Shown here in pieces: positions 1 through 9,531 of a DNA stretch of 64,000 nt (its first letter is position 1; each line of letters opens with the position of its first letter). Made by a program: the position numbers and the translations under genes. The DNA lies in assembly GCA_048267965.1 (NCBI GenBank), contig JBLWWK010000006.1, positions 81,362-145,361 on the forward strand, written 5' to 3'. The stretch is from GCA-2705995 sp048267965. Lineage in GTDB: Bacteria > Bacteroidota > Bacteroidia > Flavobacteriales_G > Salibacteraceae. The notes under the pieces are model-generated. The model had not been told where the DNA came from. It did no database searches and saw only the letters and a list, made by a program, of their open reading frames with translations.

Positions 1-1
1 T

Positions 2-940
2 ACGCAAGAGTACAATATTGCCGATTTTGGGTTCCTACCGAATAACGATTTAGCACTACTTACTTATACTAAAAACTTGAAGAAAGATGCGCAAATAGCT
101 CGTTTAAGCGATCTTTCATCTTCTAGAACAAATCTACCTCCCAATCCGCAAGAAATTTACACCGATTATAAATCACGTCTGTATTTGCTTTACGAAAACG
201 AAGTATTGGCACTGTTCGATAACGGCAAAAAATTCGATACCTTACTTCTTTCTATGGCCGACTTTACCGAGAGAATTAATCCTATTATTGATAGTGTTGG
301 CCAAAAGCTAATTTATTCTGATTACAAGTGGTTTTATCCCAAATTCAACTATTTTCTGTTTGACAGAACTACCGAAAAGAGTGCATCATTCACTACTGTT
401 ACCAACGATGAGTTGCTCGAGTTATACCGTTCAGAATACAAGTATTTACCACCTAGAAAACGCTTAGAAGCAGCTCAAATGGAATATGAAACCGGCATTG
501 ACCGAGAAGATTATGCCGCATTGTTGAGTGATTTCCCAAACTCGATGTATTACGAGCCGCTTTATGCGCCTGCCCTAACAGTTTTCGATACAATTATGGT
601 TTTTGATCATTACGGTAATACCTTAACTAAGTACAACCAACGAGGCGACCAGTTAGAAAAATTGCCTATTTACTACCATACACAGACAGAAGATGGTTCA
701 AAGTGGAAAAAACGCTTAATTCAAGATGTAGATACGCGAGAAGTATACGGCATGTTTATGGCAAAAGGATCGTATTATTTACGCAAAATCGATTTGGCGA
801 GTGGCCAACTGAAGGGAAACTTTAAACTTACCCATCGGTACGTAGAGAATATTCAAATTCGCGATGGTTGGGTATATTACTTGTACCGTCCGTTCGGAAG
901 CATCCAAAATGTATACTTGTACAAAGAAGAGATTCTGTAA
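2..940 (+). CDS. Hypothetical protein, 5'-truncated by the window edge, probably beta-rich
   Basis: The reading frame is open from base 2 to the stop at 938-940, so the true start lies upstream of the window. The visible 312 residues are rich in aromatic and beta-prone segments and end in short repeats such as KIDLASGQLKG followed by WVYYLYRPF, which suggests blades of a beta-propeller; this is inferred from composition only. No catalytic motif or membrane segment is visible. A copy of the iterated word GGTTCCTACCG at 30-40 is read here as Phe-Leu-Pro. Function unknown; it may be part of a secreted or surface protein whose N-terminus is not seen. Confidence 0.7.
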   Translation, partial: TQEYNIADFGFLPNNDLALLTYTKNLKKDAQIARLSDLSSSRTNLPPNPQEIYTDYKSRLYLLYENEVLALFDNGKKFDTLLLSMADFTERINPIIDSVGQKLIYSDYKWFYPKFNYFLFDRTTEKSASFTTVTNDELLELYRSEYKYLPPRKRLEAAQMEYETGIDREDYAALLSDFPNSMYYEPLYAPALTVFDTIMVFDHYGNTLTKYNQRGDQLEKLPIYYHTQTEDGSKWKKRLIQDVDTREVYGMFMAKGSYYLRKIDLASGQLKGNFKLTHRYVENIQIRDGWVYYLYRPFGSIQNVYLYKEEIL

Positions 941-974
941 AGAGCTTATTACTAAGTGAATAGGTTATAAAAAA

Positions 975-1002
975 CAAATGGGAGTCTTACGACTCCCATT
1001 TG
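975..1002 (-). terminator. Hairpin with T-tract on the minus strand
   Basis: A perfect 12-bp stem (975-986 with 991-1002, loop TTAC) lies 34 bases after the preceding stop. An A-run at 969-974 gives a U-tract only on the minus-strand transcript, but the stem could also end the plus-strand gene. The rest of 1003-1228 is A+T rich with no open frame I can support. Confidence 0.55.
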
Positions 1003-1228
1003 CACCTACTAACCACGTCCTCCAACCCCTTGAAGAGACGATCTTAAATAACTTTAGTTAACCAACTAAAATTTTAGATAACTTATTAACACACGCCTCA
1101 AATATACAATTGTTGAACTTTTATCCAAGTTATTTTTAATAATGAGTATTAACAACAAATTAATAGTAAGTAATTTTAATACTTATTTACTTATTTCCTA
1201 AATTTTTGAAGAGTTCCTACCAAATAGT

Positions 1229-1259
1229 AAAGGCTCTGAGAATCAACCTCAGAGCCTTT
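1229..1259 (-). terminator. Hairpin downstream of clpB
   Basis: A 12-bp stem (AAAGGCTCTGAG pairing with its complement at 1248-1259, loop of 7) starts 39 bases past the clpB stop. There is no clear U-tract. A copy of the iterated word (GTTCCTACC) sits at 1213-1221, just beyond the stem on the clpB transcript. The likely role is the end of the clpB message. Confidence 0.55.
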
Positions 1260-1297
1260 GCATTTAATTGCTAAACCTAAAAACAATAACTAGAAAC

Positions 1298-3928
1298 TTA
1301 ATGATGCGCTTCGTCTTTCTCTATTTGATTGACTGGCTTTCTAAAAACGAAGGTATCATCAAAAATATCTAACACTACTTCATCGCCTTTGTTCATTTTG
1401 CCGGCAATTATCTCTTTCGACAAACCATTCAGCACTTGTTTTTGCATTACCCTTTTCACTGGTCGCGCGCCAAACTGCGGATCGTATCCCATTTCTGTGA
1501 GTTTCAGCAATGCTTCTTCTGTAGCGGTAAGAAACACTTCTTTTTTCTTCATTTGTTCTTGAATGTGCTCAAACTGCATTTTCACAATTTCTTGCACATT
1601 TCTGTGAGAAAGCGGCAAAAACATGATGGTTTCATCAATTCGATTCAAAAACTCAGGCTTTAAGCTTCTTCTCAAATTCTCCATGAGTAACCCGCGTGTA
1701 GTATCGATAATTTGGTCTTGATTAAACTCTTCGATTTTCGCAAATTGCTCTTGAATAATTTCACTTCCCAAGTTAGATGTCATAATAATAATGGCATTTT
1801 TGAAGTTAGCCACTCTTCCTTTATTATCGGTTAAACGACCATCATCTAACACTTGTAATAAGATATTAAACACATCGGGGTGTGCTTTTTCAATCTCATC
1901 GAGTAAGATTACCGAATACGGTTTTCTTCGCACCGCTTCGGTAAGCTGTCCGCCTTCTTCATAACATACATAACCGGGAGGCGCTCCTACTAATCGTGAT
2001 ACAGCATGTCTTTCTTGGTATTCAGACATATCAATGCGGGTAAGCGCGTTTTCATCATCGAAAAGTAACTCGGCCAAAGCCTTTGATAATTCCGTTTTTC
2101 CCACGCCTGTGGTTCCTAAAAACAAGAACGAACCAATGGGGCGTTTCTCATCTTGAAGTCCTGCTCTACTTCTTCTAATGGCATCCGACACCGCCACTAT
2201 AGCCTCGTCTTGACCAATAACGCGTTGATGCAATTCATCTTCTAAATGAATCAGTTTCGAAGCTTCACTTTGTAGCATTTTCTTTAGTGGAATGCCCGTC
2301 CATTTAGCCACAACCTCTGCAATATCTTCGCTGTCTACCTCTTCTTTAATAAGAACAGAACCAGCATCTTGCATCTCTATCATTTTCGCTTCAAACTTCT
2401 TCAGTTGCTCTTCTGCTTCTACCAATCTTCCGTAGCGAATTTCTGCTACTTTCCCTAAGTCGCCTTCACGTTCTGCACGTTGAGCCTCTGCGCGTAATTG
2501 CTCAATTTGCTCTTTCACTTTCTGGATGCCATCAACCACTTCTTTCTCGCCTTCCCATTTAGCTTTCAACTGGTTACGTTGGTCACTTAGGTTGGCAATA
2601 TCTTCGTTGAGCGCAGCCAATTTAGCATCGTCTTTTTCTCTTTTTATAGCTTCTCGTTCAATTTCGAGCTGTCGAATTTTACGTTCTACTTCGTCTAATT
2701 CAGCAGGCATTGAGTTAATTTCCATTCGCATTTTAGAAGAAGCTTCGTCCATCAAATCAATAGCCTTGTCTGGTAGGAACCGATCCGTAATGTAACGTTG
2801 ACTTAACTGTACGGCCGCAATAATGGCTTCGTCTTTAATTCTCACCTTGTGGTGCGTTTCGTATTTCTCTTTGATTCCGCGAAGAATAGAAATGGCATCT
2901 TCGGTATTGGGTTCATTAACCAGTACTTGTTGAAACCTTCTCTCTAGCGCTTTATCTTTTTCGAAATAGCGTTGATATTCTTTTAGTGTTGTGGCTCCTA
3001 CCGCCCTCAACTCACCTCGCGCTAATGCGGGCTTTAAGATATTGGCAGCATCCATGGCACCTTCACCTCCGCCACCTGCACCAACAAGAGTGTGTATTTC
3101 GTCTATAAAAAGTACAATTTCACCTTCTGCTGCGGTTACTTCTTTTACCACTGCCTTTAGTCGCTCTTCAAATTCTCCTTTGTATTTAGCTCCTGCTACA
3201 AGAGCTCCCATATCTAACGAGAAAATTTGTTTATTCTTTAGGTTTTCTGGAACGTCACCGTTTACAATTCGGTGGGCAATTCCTTCTGCAATAGCGGTCT
3301 TACCTACTCCTGGCTCACCTATTAGAATGGGGTTGTTTTTGGTTCTACGAGATAGAATTTGAAGTACTCTTCTAATTTCTTCGTCTCTACCAATAACAGG
3401 ATCTAATTTGTTGTTCTGTGCTCGTTCGTTCAAGTTGATAGCATACTTGTTTAACGAGTTATAGTTGTTTTCAGCAGAATGACTGGTCACTTTCTCTCCG
3501 TTTCTAAGTTCTTCAATTGCTTTTTGTAAGTTTTTTTTCCCAATTCCACTGTCTTTCATCATTTGGGCAATAGAATCGGATCCTTCTAAAAGGCCTTGTA
3601 ACAAATGTTCAATAGATACAAATTCGTCTTCGTTGGTTTTGGCCATTTTAGCCGCTTTGGCTAACGCTTGATTGGCTCCTTGCGAAAGGTAGATATTACC
3701 ACCTTGCACCTTCGGATACCCTTCTACAATGCGCTCTAAAGCTTGTTTGAATAATGGAGCATTGACTCCTAATTTCTTCAACAAATAAGGAGTAACACTA
3801 TCGTCTACTTCTAAAATACCGAGCAGTAGATGGCCGGTATCTATGGCTTGCTGATCGTTTCCCAACGCTAGTTGTTGAGCTTGCTGAACAGCTTCTTGTG
3901 ATTTTATTGTATAATTCTTGAAATCCAT
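1298..3928 (-). CDS. clpB: ATP-dependent disaggregase ClpB
   Basis: Hsp100 AAA+ unfoldase that extracts polypeptides from aggregates in the cytosol with DnaK/DnaJ/GrpE. At 876 residues it matches the family length. Visible in order: Clp N-domain (about 1-145), first ATPase domain with Walker A GEPGVGKT (204-211) and Walker B FIDEIH (274-279), coiled-coil middle domain (about 405-525) that separates ClpB from ClpA/ClpC, second Walker A GTTGVGKT (605-612), and a C-terminal domain. It stands alone on the minus strand. No CIRCE or sigma-32-type box was recognised upstream, so heat-shock control is assumed from the family. A copy of the iterated word at 2772-2781 is read as Phe-Leu-Pro. Confidence 0.97.
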   Translation of the reverse strand: MDFKNYTIKSQEAVQQAQQLALGNDQQAIDTGHLLLGILEVDDSVTPYLLKKLGVNAPLFKQALERIVEGYPKVQGGNIYLSQGANQALAKAAKMAKTNEDEFVSIEHLLQGLLEGSDSIAQMMKDSGIGKKNLQKAIEELRNGEKVTSHSAENNYNSLNKYAINLNERAQNNKLDPVIGRDEEIRRVLQILSRRTKNNPILIGEPGVGKTAIAEGIAHRIVNGDVPENLKNKQIFSLDMGALVAGAKYKGEFEERLKAVVKEVTAAEGEIVLFIDEIHTLVGAGGGGEGAMDAANILKPALARGELRAVGATTLKEYQRYFEKDKALERRFQQVLVNEPNTEDAISILRGIKEKYETHHKVRIKDEAIIAAVQLSQRYITDRFLPDKAIDLMDEASSKMRMEINSMPAELDEVERKIRQLEIEREAIKREKDDAKLAALNEDIANLSDQRNQLKAKWEGEKEVVDGIQKVKEQIEQLRAEAQRAEREGDLGKVAEIRYGRLVEAEEQLKKFEAKMIEMQDAGSVLIKEEVDSEDIAEVVAKWTGIPLKKMLQSEASKLIHLEDELHQRVIGQDEAIVAVSDAIRRSRAGLQDEKRPIGSFLFLGTTGVGKTELSKALAELLFDDENALTRIDMSEYQERHAVSRLVGAPPGYVCYEEGGQLTEAVRRKPYSVILLDEIEKAHPDVFNILLQVLDDGRLTDNKGRVANFKNAIIIMTSNLGSEIIQEQFAKIEEFNQDQIIDTTRGLLMENLRRSLKPEFLNRIDETIMFLPLSHRNVQEIVKMQFEHIQEQMKKKEVFLTATEEALLKLTEMGYDPQFGARPVKRVMQKQVLNGLSKEIIAGKMNKGDEVVLDIFDDTFVFRKPVNQIEKDEAHH

Positions 3929-3972
3929 GTTAGTCGATTTTGTAAGTGAGGCATCAACTTTCTTTCCATAAC

Positions 3973-3997
3973 GGTAGGAACCCGTTTTCTACCGTCA
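3973..3997. promoter_or_regulatory. Inverted repeat in the clpB / sensor kinase divergent region
   Basis: ACGGTAG (3973-3979) is repeated inverted as CTACCGT (3991-3997), and the left arm belongs to a copy of the iterated word cGGTAGGAACCCG. It lies 45 bases upstream of clpB. A second small palindrome, TGAC-N6-GTCA, follows at about 4002-4015. These may be operators or may simply be copies of the repeated word. The remaining 3929-4160 is A+T rich and must hold both divergent promoters, but I could not assign boxes with confidence. Confidence 0.35.
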
Positions 3998-4160
3998 AAT
4001 TGACTTACCAGTCAGTTTTTAAGCGTCAATTCGTCTTAAAACGCTCATAATCAATGAAATTTTGACAGAATCACTGAAGGTGGTTTTATATATAGAAGAA
4101 ATGATTTATTTTCGGAAGAGTCATGTTTTGTGACTGAATAAACTAAACCCTTCCTGAATC

Positions 4161-7100
4161 ATGTATCGAGTATTTTGTCATACCGATGAGTACGAACACC
4201 TTGCCCCTTTTTTGAGTGAAGTACCAGATATTGTGCTGTCTGTTTTTAAAAGCACGCAACAATTATCTGAGGTAATTCATCACGAAATCGTGTTTGTAAC
4301 TTGCTTTAACAATAGCGAATCGAGCCGAAAGGTTTTGAGTTATTTCTCAGGATTTAACGATGTTGCTATAGTGATGGCGTTGGTTCCTACCGATACGAAA
4401 AAAAACGTGCATCAATTAGAGCTAGCTGCTATAGAATTGGGAGCTTTTGATGCCGTGACTGTTATGCTGAGTAACCCTCTTGAAAGCGCACAGCTAGTAG
4501 CCCACGCGATTCAGAAAAATATAATTCGCAAAAGAAATACTGTTGACTCTACTTCTCTAGAAGAGCTTTTTACCTGGCAACAAAACAACCAACCTTCAGA
4601 ACAAGAAATTTCCCTTCAAGATTCAGCTGAATTTCAAGATTTATCTTTGTCCAGCGAAGAAAACTTTACGCAAGAATTTGGCAGAATAGGTACTTGGGAA
4701 TTCAAAGTGGATAGCCAAGAGATTTTTATGTCGCCTAGTCTTTTAACCATTTATAATCGCTCGATAAAAGAAGGCAATCCTACTTTCGATGAATTGCTTA
4801 ACCGGTATCACCCGCACGATAAAGAAAAACTTACGCTAGCCATTGAGCGAAGTTTGCAAACCAAGCGCCCCTTTAGTTTTCGACTGTCTATTTGTGAAAA
4901 CAACCTCCCGATCAAATACATTGAAGGTGTAGCCAGAATAATTATTGGACGGGATGGTAAAGTGAAGCAAATCAACGGAATTTCTCACGACACTACTTCT
5001 AACACTCTACTTTTTAAGCGCATGCAGACTTCTTTGAAGCTCATTGAAAATGTGGCTGAGAATGTAGGAACCATGATTTGTAGGTATCGATATACCGACA
5101 TTGGGAGCTTTCGATTTGTTTTTGTGAATTCTGCTGTAGAAAAGATCTTTGAAGTTTCAGTAGAAGAAGCATTGACCAATCCGTATGCAATTGCTAATCA
5201 GATAGACGAGAAAGATGTATTGGCCATTCGGGAACTTTTTGTGAATGAAATTGCCCAAAAAGAAAAAATAGAATACACCCTCACCATCCGCACACCTTCG
5301 AATACCACGAAGTACGTTCGGATGATTTCTGAGCCTCATCGCATTTCAAATTCTATTATCGAATACGATTCTTTACTTATTGATATTACCCAAGAATATA
5401 AAACCCAAGAACAGTTAAAAATCAGTGAAAGTCGTTTTAGGGGGTTAATTGAAAAGAACTACGATGCTTTCTCCATTACAACTCCTGAAGGCATTATTAA
5501 ATATGTGAGTCCTTCGATTTTTTCTATGATGGGTTACCAGCCCGATGAATTTTTAAATCAACAAGTGATTGAGTACGTTCATCCTGAAGATCGAGAGTTG
5601 GTAATGCATCAGATTGGATTGTTACTCTCTGGAGAAGTCAATAGTTTTAGCATAAAGCATAGGCTACAGCACAAAGACGGACATTTTTTCTGGATTCAAG
5701 ACACCATATCTAATCATTTAGAAACAGAAGGTATTTGGGGATTGGTCTCTAACTTTCATAACATTAATCAAGAAGAAAAGTATCGAGAACAGCTTGAAAT
5801 GAACAAGGTGCGTTTCGATTATTTATCGAAAGCTACCCGAGATGTTGTTTGGGATTTAGATGTGGTAAAAGGAACCTATACATGGGGCGAGCATTTTAGC
5901 AAGTTGTTTAACGATCATCCAGAAAATTACCCAACTTCAGAAGATTTTGCAGCATTGGTTAGTGAAGACGAAAACATGCAAATTCTTGAAGATTTTAATG
6001 CCTTTATAGAGGGTAAAGAAACGTACTGGAAATCTTTTTACACGGTGGTGAAAAAAGACGGAACTACGGCAGAGGTTATTGATCAAGGATATGCGCTTAG
6101 AGACAAGAATGGTAAAGCTTACCGAATTATCGGAGCTATACACGATATAAGTGCAGAATTAGACTACCGCAATAAAATACGATTAAGTGAAAGCCGGTTT
6201 AGCAAATTGTTTGAGAATGCTCCTATAGGTTTATTGAAAATAGATACGGTTACTGGTAAAATTATTCGAACCAACCCCATTTTTATTAGTTATTCGGGGT
6301 ATTCGCCAAGTGAGTTAAAAAACATGACGATCCATGATTTAGCTCAACCGGGGGAAAAAAATAAATACCAAAAAACACTCGATAATATTGAAAAGCTAGG
6401 ATCTTTTGGTCCTGAAAACATGGAATTTCGTCAAAAAGATGGAAATCCATTGTTTGTGCTTATTTCTGGCTTTTTTCAACGAGCAGAAGATACCACGCTC
6501 AACAATTGCATTTGGCTTTATGTCTTAGATATTTCTGAGTTAATTTTTAAGAACAAAGCACTGGTAGAATCAGAAAACAAGTTTCATCAGTATCTGAGAA
6601 ACACCTCTGATTTATTTGCTGTAGTTAACATGGACCACGAACTAAGCTATATCTCTTCGAATGTTGAATCGGTCTTAGGGTATAAGCCTTCTGCCCTTGA
6701 AAATAGAAACGTGTACGATTTAGTGCACCATAAAGACCATTCCTTATTAAAAGAAACCTTGAGCGATTCTCTCGAAAACTTGGGAGACTCTTACCGATTG
6801 ATGTTCAGAGCCAAAGACATCAACGGTTCCTACCGATATTTAGAAGCGAACGGATATTTCACCTTGAACAACGCGGGTGAACATGAGACCTATATGGTAA
6901 TTCGTGACATTGACGAAGAAGTTAAAAAGAACCGCCAAATTGAGCGATTATCGTTGGTTGCCGACAGAACAACGAACGCCATTACGGTAACCAATGCCAA
7001 TGATGAAATAACTTGGGTAAATAATGGGTTTGTTGAAATGACAGGCTATACTTTAGAATTGGCAGAAGGGTTAAAGCCTGCAGAATTATTGCGCAGCAGC

Positions 7101-8012
7101 AAGACTAGCAAAAAGCAAGCTGCTCAAATTGACCAATTGGCCGCTGAAAAATTACCCTTTAAAGCCGAAATTTTAAATAAGCGTAAAGATGGCCAGCATT
7201 TCTGGGTAGAAATTTTTGTAACTCCCCTATTCGACAATCACGGTAAGTTTACCGGTTATATTAATATACAAAACGATATTACCGATCGAATTCTTCAGAA
7301 TAAAGAATTAAAGAAAACGCTAGATTTTAGTCAAAACCAGGCAAAGAGATTGCAGAATTTCGCTCACATTGTTTCGCATAATTTTAGATCGCATGCAGCT
7401 AATATTTACCAACTTACCCAAGCGTTAAAGCAAGATCCACCTGAAGAAATTAGGGTACAAATGAGAGACTATCTCTTTAAAAGTGCGAACGATCTTTTAA
7501 CGGCATTAAATGAGTTAAACGAAGTTTTACAAATTCAAGAAAATACCAATCTAGAATTAGTGACCCTCAATTTAAAAGAATATGTCGAAAAAGTTGAATC
7601 TTTGCTTCATAGACAAATTGAAGAGCACGAAGTGACTATTTTATGCGATTTTCCTTCCGACTTTTGCATACACTATTTTCCGGCTTATTTAGAAAGTGTT
7701 GTCTATAATTTGATTTCGAACTCAATACGTTACCGAAGTCCTGAACGAAAACCCATCATTACGATTTCTGCTAAGAAAAGTGGAAAATCAGATTATTTTT
7801 CGGTAAGTGATAATGGTTTAGGAATCGATTTAAAATTACACGGAAAGAAAATGTTTAAAATGAGAAAAGTATTCCATAATCATCCTGATTCGAAAGGGAT
7901 GGGACTATTTATAGTAAAAAACCAGCTCGAAGCATTGGGCGGCAGTATTGCTGTACAAAGCACCGAAGGGGAAGGAACTACTTTTACCGTTAAATTACCT
8001 GCCAAGAAATGA
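4161..8012 (+). CDS. Multi-PAS sensor histidine kinase (about seven PAS domains)
   Basis: Cytoplasmic sensor kinase of 1283 residues with no signal peptide or membrane segment. The first about 130 residues resemble a degenerate receiver domain. About seven PAS units follow (roughly 170-280, 290-410, 422-540, 545-665, 670-790, 800-920, 930-1050), several ending in the typical D-I-S/T after a PAC motif. The phospho-acceptor is H1073 in a SHNFRSH H-box, a type common in Bacteroidota PAS kinases. The ATPase domain shows an N-box (NLISNSIRYR), G1 (DNGLGI) and G2 (GMGLFI). The stop overlaps the start of the response regulator (ATGA), so the pair is translationally coupled. The ligand is unknown. 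Copies of the iterated word lie at 4382, 5064 and 6825. Confidence 0.93.
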   Translation: MYRVFCHTDEYEHLAPFLSEVPDIVLSVFKSTQQLSEVIHHEIVFVTCFNNSESSRKVLSYFSGFNDVAIVMALVPTDTKKNVHQLELAAIELGAFDAVTVMLSNPLESAQLVAHAIQKNIIRKRNTVDSTSLEELFTWQQNNQPSEQEISLQDSAEFQDLSLSSEENFTQEFGRIGTWEFKVDSQEIFMSPSLLTIYNRSIKEGNPTFDELLNRYHPHDKEKLTLAIERSLQTKRPFSFRLSICENNLPIKYIEGVARIIIGRDGKVKQINGISHDTTSNTLLFKRMQTSLKLIENVAENVGTMICRYRYTDIGSFRFVFVNSAVEKIFEVSVEEALTNPYAIANQIDEKDVLAIRELFVNEIAQKEKIEYTLTIRTPSNTTKYVRMISEPHRISNSIIEYDSLLIDITQEYKTQEQLKISESRFRGLIEKNYDAFSITTPEGIIKYVSPSIFSMMGYQPDEFLNQQVIEYVHPEDRELVMHQIGLLLSGEVNSFSIKHRLQHKDGHFFWIQDTISNHLETEGIWGLVSNFHNINQEEKYREQLEMNKVRFDYLSKATRDVVWDLDVVKGTYTWGEHFSKLFNDHPENYPTSEDFAALVSEDENMQILEDFNAFIEGKETYWKSFYTVVKKDGTTAEVIDQGYALRDKNGKAYRIIGAIHDISAELDYRNKIRLSESRFSKLFENAPIGLLKIDTVTGKIIRTNPIFISYSGYSPSELKNMTIHDLAQPGEKNKYQKTLDNIEKLGSFGPENMEFRQKDGNPLFVLISGFFQRAEDTTLNNCIWLYVLDISELIFKNKALVESENKFHQYLRNTSDLFAVVNMDHELSYISSNVESVLGYKPSALENRNVYDLVHHKDHSLLKETLSDSLENLGDSYRLMFRAKDINGSYRYLEANGYFTLNNAGEHETYMVIRDIDEEVKKNRQIERLSLVADRTTNAITVTNANDEITWVNNGFVEMTGYTLELAEGLKPAELLRSSKTSKKQAAQIDQLAAEKLPFKAEILNKRKDGQHFWVEIFVTPLFDNHGKFTGYINIQNDITDRILQNKELKKTLDFSQNQAKRLQNFAHIVSHNFRSHAANIYQLTQALKQDPPEEIRVQMRDYLFKSANDLLTALNELNEVLQIQENTNLELVTLNLKEYVEKVESLLHRQIEEHEVTILCDFPSDFCIHYFPAYLESVVYNLISNSIRYRSPERKPIITISAKKSGKSDYFSVSDNGLGIDLKLHGKKMFKMRKVFHNHPDSKGMGLFIVKNQLEALGGSIAVQSTEGEGTTFTVKLPAKK

Positions 8013-8386
8013 GCTATAACTTAGTATGGATAATAGACGATGACCCTATTCCACGTTTGATTTTAACATCGAACTTGAAAAAGTTGAATATTACCAACAA
8101 CATTAAAGAGTTTTCGAATGCGGTAGATGCCATTGCTGAATTAGAGAATTCTGATTTACGACCCGATTTAATTTTTCTCGACATCAATATGCCTATTTTA
8201 ACTGGATGGGAGTTTCTAGAAAAGGTAAAAAAATCAGATCTCTTGAATATCAAAAACATCGATGTTACCATTGTAACCTCTTCTATCGATTCTCGTGACC
8301 TTAAAATGGCCGATAAGTTTCCCTGTGTAAAACACTACCTCACTAAACCCATCGACATTAGCTTTATGGCTCAAGAAAATTCTTAA
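8009..8386 (+). CDS. Single-domain response regulator (CheY-like)
   Basis: A stand-alone receiver of 125 residues, likely phosphorylated by the kinase it overlaps by 4 bases. Acidic pocket IIDDDP (8-13), phospho-acceptor D58 in LIFLDINMP, a Thr/Ser switch position in IVTSS (88-92) and the conserved lysine K113 in LTKPI are all present. There is no output domain, so it must act by protein contact or phosphorelay. It is slightly short after the TKP motif, and its stop codon overlaps the 3' end of the convergent gene. Confidence 0.92.
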   Translation: MSYNLVWIIDDDPIPRLILTSNLKKLNITNNIKEFSNAVDAIAELENSDLRPDLIFLDINMPILTGWEFLEKVKKSDLLNIKNIDVTIVTSSIDSRDLKMADKFPCVKHYLTKPIDISFMAQENS

Positions 8387-9423
8387 AAATCTAAACGAGC
8401 AACGTGCCCTTGCAGCATTAATCTCAAATGCGTTTTTAAGATATCTCCCATGTTGGTGCAATTATCAAAATTCATGGTTTTTGAATGATTGTTGAGCTCA
8501 TTTTTCAACTGTTGCACCTTTTCTGGCGTAGAAACCGTATCGTCTCGCATGCAAGCAATTAGGTGCTCTAACCGATCATACGCCAACTTTAACCTTCTCG
8601 CAATCAGGGTTCTTTCTTCAAATTGATATTGTCTAGTTGTTTCAATTTTCAAAAATTCCATTCCCAACTCAATAATGGGGTTGTTTTCTTTAAAATATTG
8701 TGGATAATAAATACTCTTGCTCCCTTCGTAGCTCTGCTGGTCAAAATCGATGGCCCTAATTCTGTATTGTTCATCTTCGAAATCAGGCGTAATGTCTACC
8801 ACGTAATTGTAGGAACGCATATCTCCCAATAATCGAATAAAACAACGCTCGTTAAACTTAATAAACTCTTTTATAAAACGGACCTTATTAAAGTTGGGCG
8901 TTTCCATATAATCTTGCAAAAACTGATCACCTGGAATGCCGGCAATGTGCTCTTCTACCAAGGTATTTCCGAAAACGAGGTACGAGATAAAATTAGGACT
9001 TAGCAAATGTTCTAACTCTAAGCCGTAGGCGCGAGATGCATCTGCTTTCTTCACGTACATATAATCGTAGTTATCGTTCAGCAAATTCACCACCTTCACC
9101 CGAAACGGATTCGAATTACCGAATTGACAAAAATCAATGCGTTCTACTCGTAAATGATGCGTAATTTCTTCGTCTCCTTCTGTTTTTAGCATCGAGTATG
9201 TCATCAACAACTTCTCTTGAAGTTCTTCGTAAAAAGAGTGATCGTAAAGTAAACAATCCCACAAAGTGTTGTTTCCATTCTTGTCCATCAACGGAAAGCT
9301 CTCAGTACTATTTAACAGCTCATCGTAACGAATAGGCAACGATAAATACCGATCGTATTTATCGAGGTATTCGGTAAGTTGTTCGCTAATGTCGAAATTG
9401 GGTTTCTTTTTCGAAATTCTCAT
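8383..9423 (-). CDS. Uncharacterised protein with protein-kinase-like motif order
   Basis: 346 residues, no signal peptide. I do not recognise a named family, but the spacing of polar residues follows the protein-kinase/phosphotransferase fold: a Lys pair K125-K126 in YVKKAD, E137, a hinge-like EEHI (157-160), a catalytic-loop-like GDMRSYN with D201 and N206 (the +5 spacing of HRDxxxxN), and a metal-binding-like IDFD at 225-228. The C-terminal third is helical. It is convergent with and 4 bases overlapping the PAS kinase/response-regulator pair. The kinase fold is inferred from motif spacing by eye and needs a profile search. Confidence that it is a gene is high, in the fold moderate. Confidence 0.85.
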   Translation of the reverse strand: MRISKKKPNFDISEQLTEYLDKYDRYLSLPIRYDELLNSTESFPLMDKNGNNTLWDCLLYDHSFYEELQEKLLMTYSMLKTEGDEEITHHLRVERIDFCQFGNSNPFRVKVVNLLNDNYDYMYVKKADASRAYGLELEHLLSPNFISYLVFGNTLVEEHIAGIPGDQFLQDYMETPNFNKVRFIKEFIKFNERCFIRLLGDMRSYNYVVDITPDFEDEQYRIRAIDFDQQSYEGSKSIYYPQYFKENNPIIELGMEFLKIETTRQYQFEERTLIARRLKLAYDRLEHLIACMRDDTVSTPEKVQQLKNELNNHSKTMNFDNCTNMGDILKTHLRLMLQGHVARLDF

Positions 9424-9483
9424 GAAAACTGGGTTATTACTCGAAACTAACGAATAGTTGGTAATTGAAACGGTTTAACTCTG

Positions 9484-9491
9484 TATTTTTG
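9484..9491 (+). promoter_or_regulatory. Bacteroidota-type -7 box (TATTTTTG)
   Basis: TATTTTTG fits the TAnnTTTG -7 consensus of the Bacteroidota primary sigma factor and lies 40 bases before the ATG at 9532. A TTG at 9465-9467 could be part of the -33 element, though the spacing is a little short. Confidence 0.4.
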
Positions 9492-9531
9492 AGGTTTTCC
9501 GAAAAGGATACAAACTGATACTTCTGCTACT

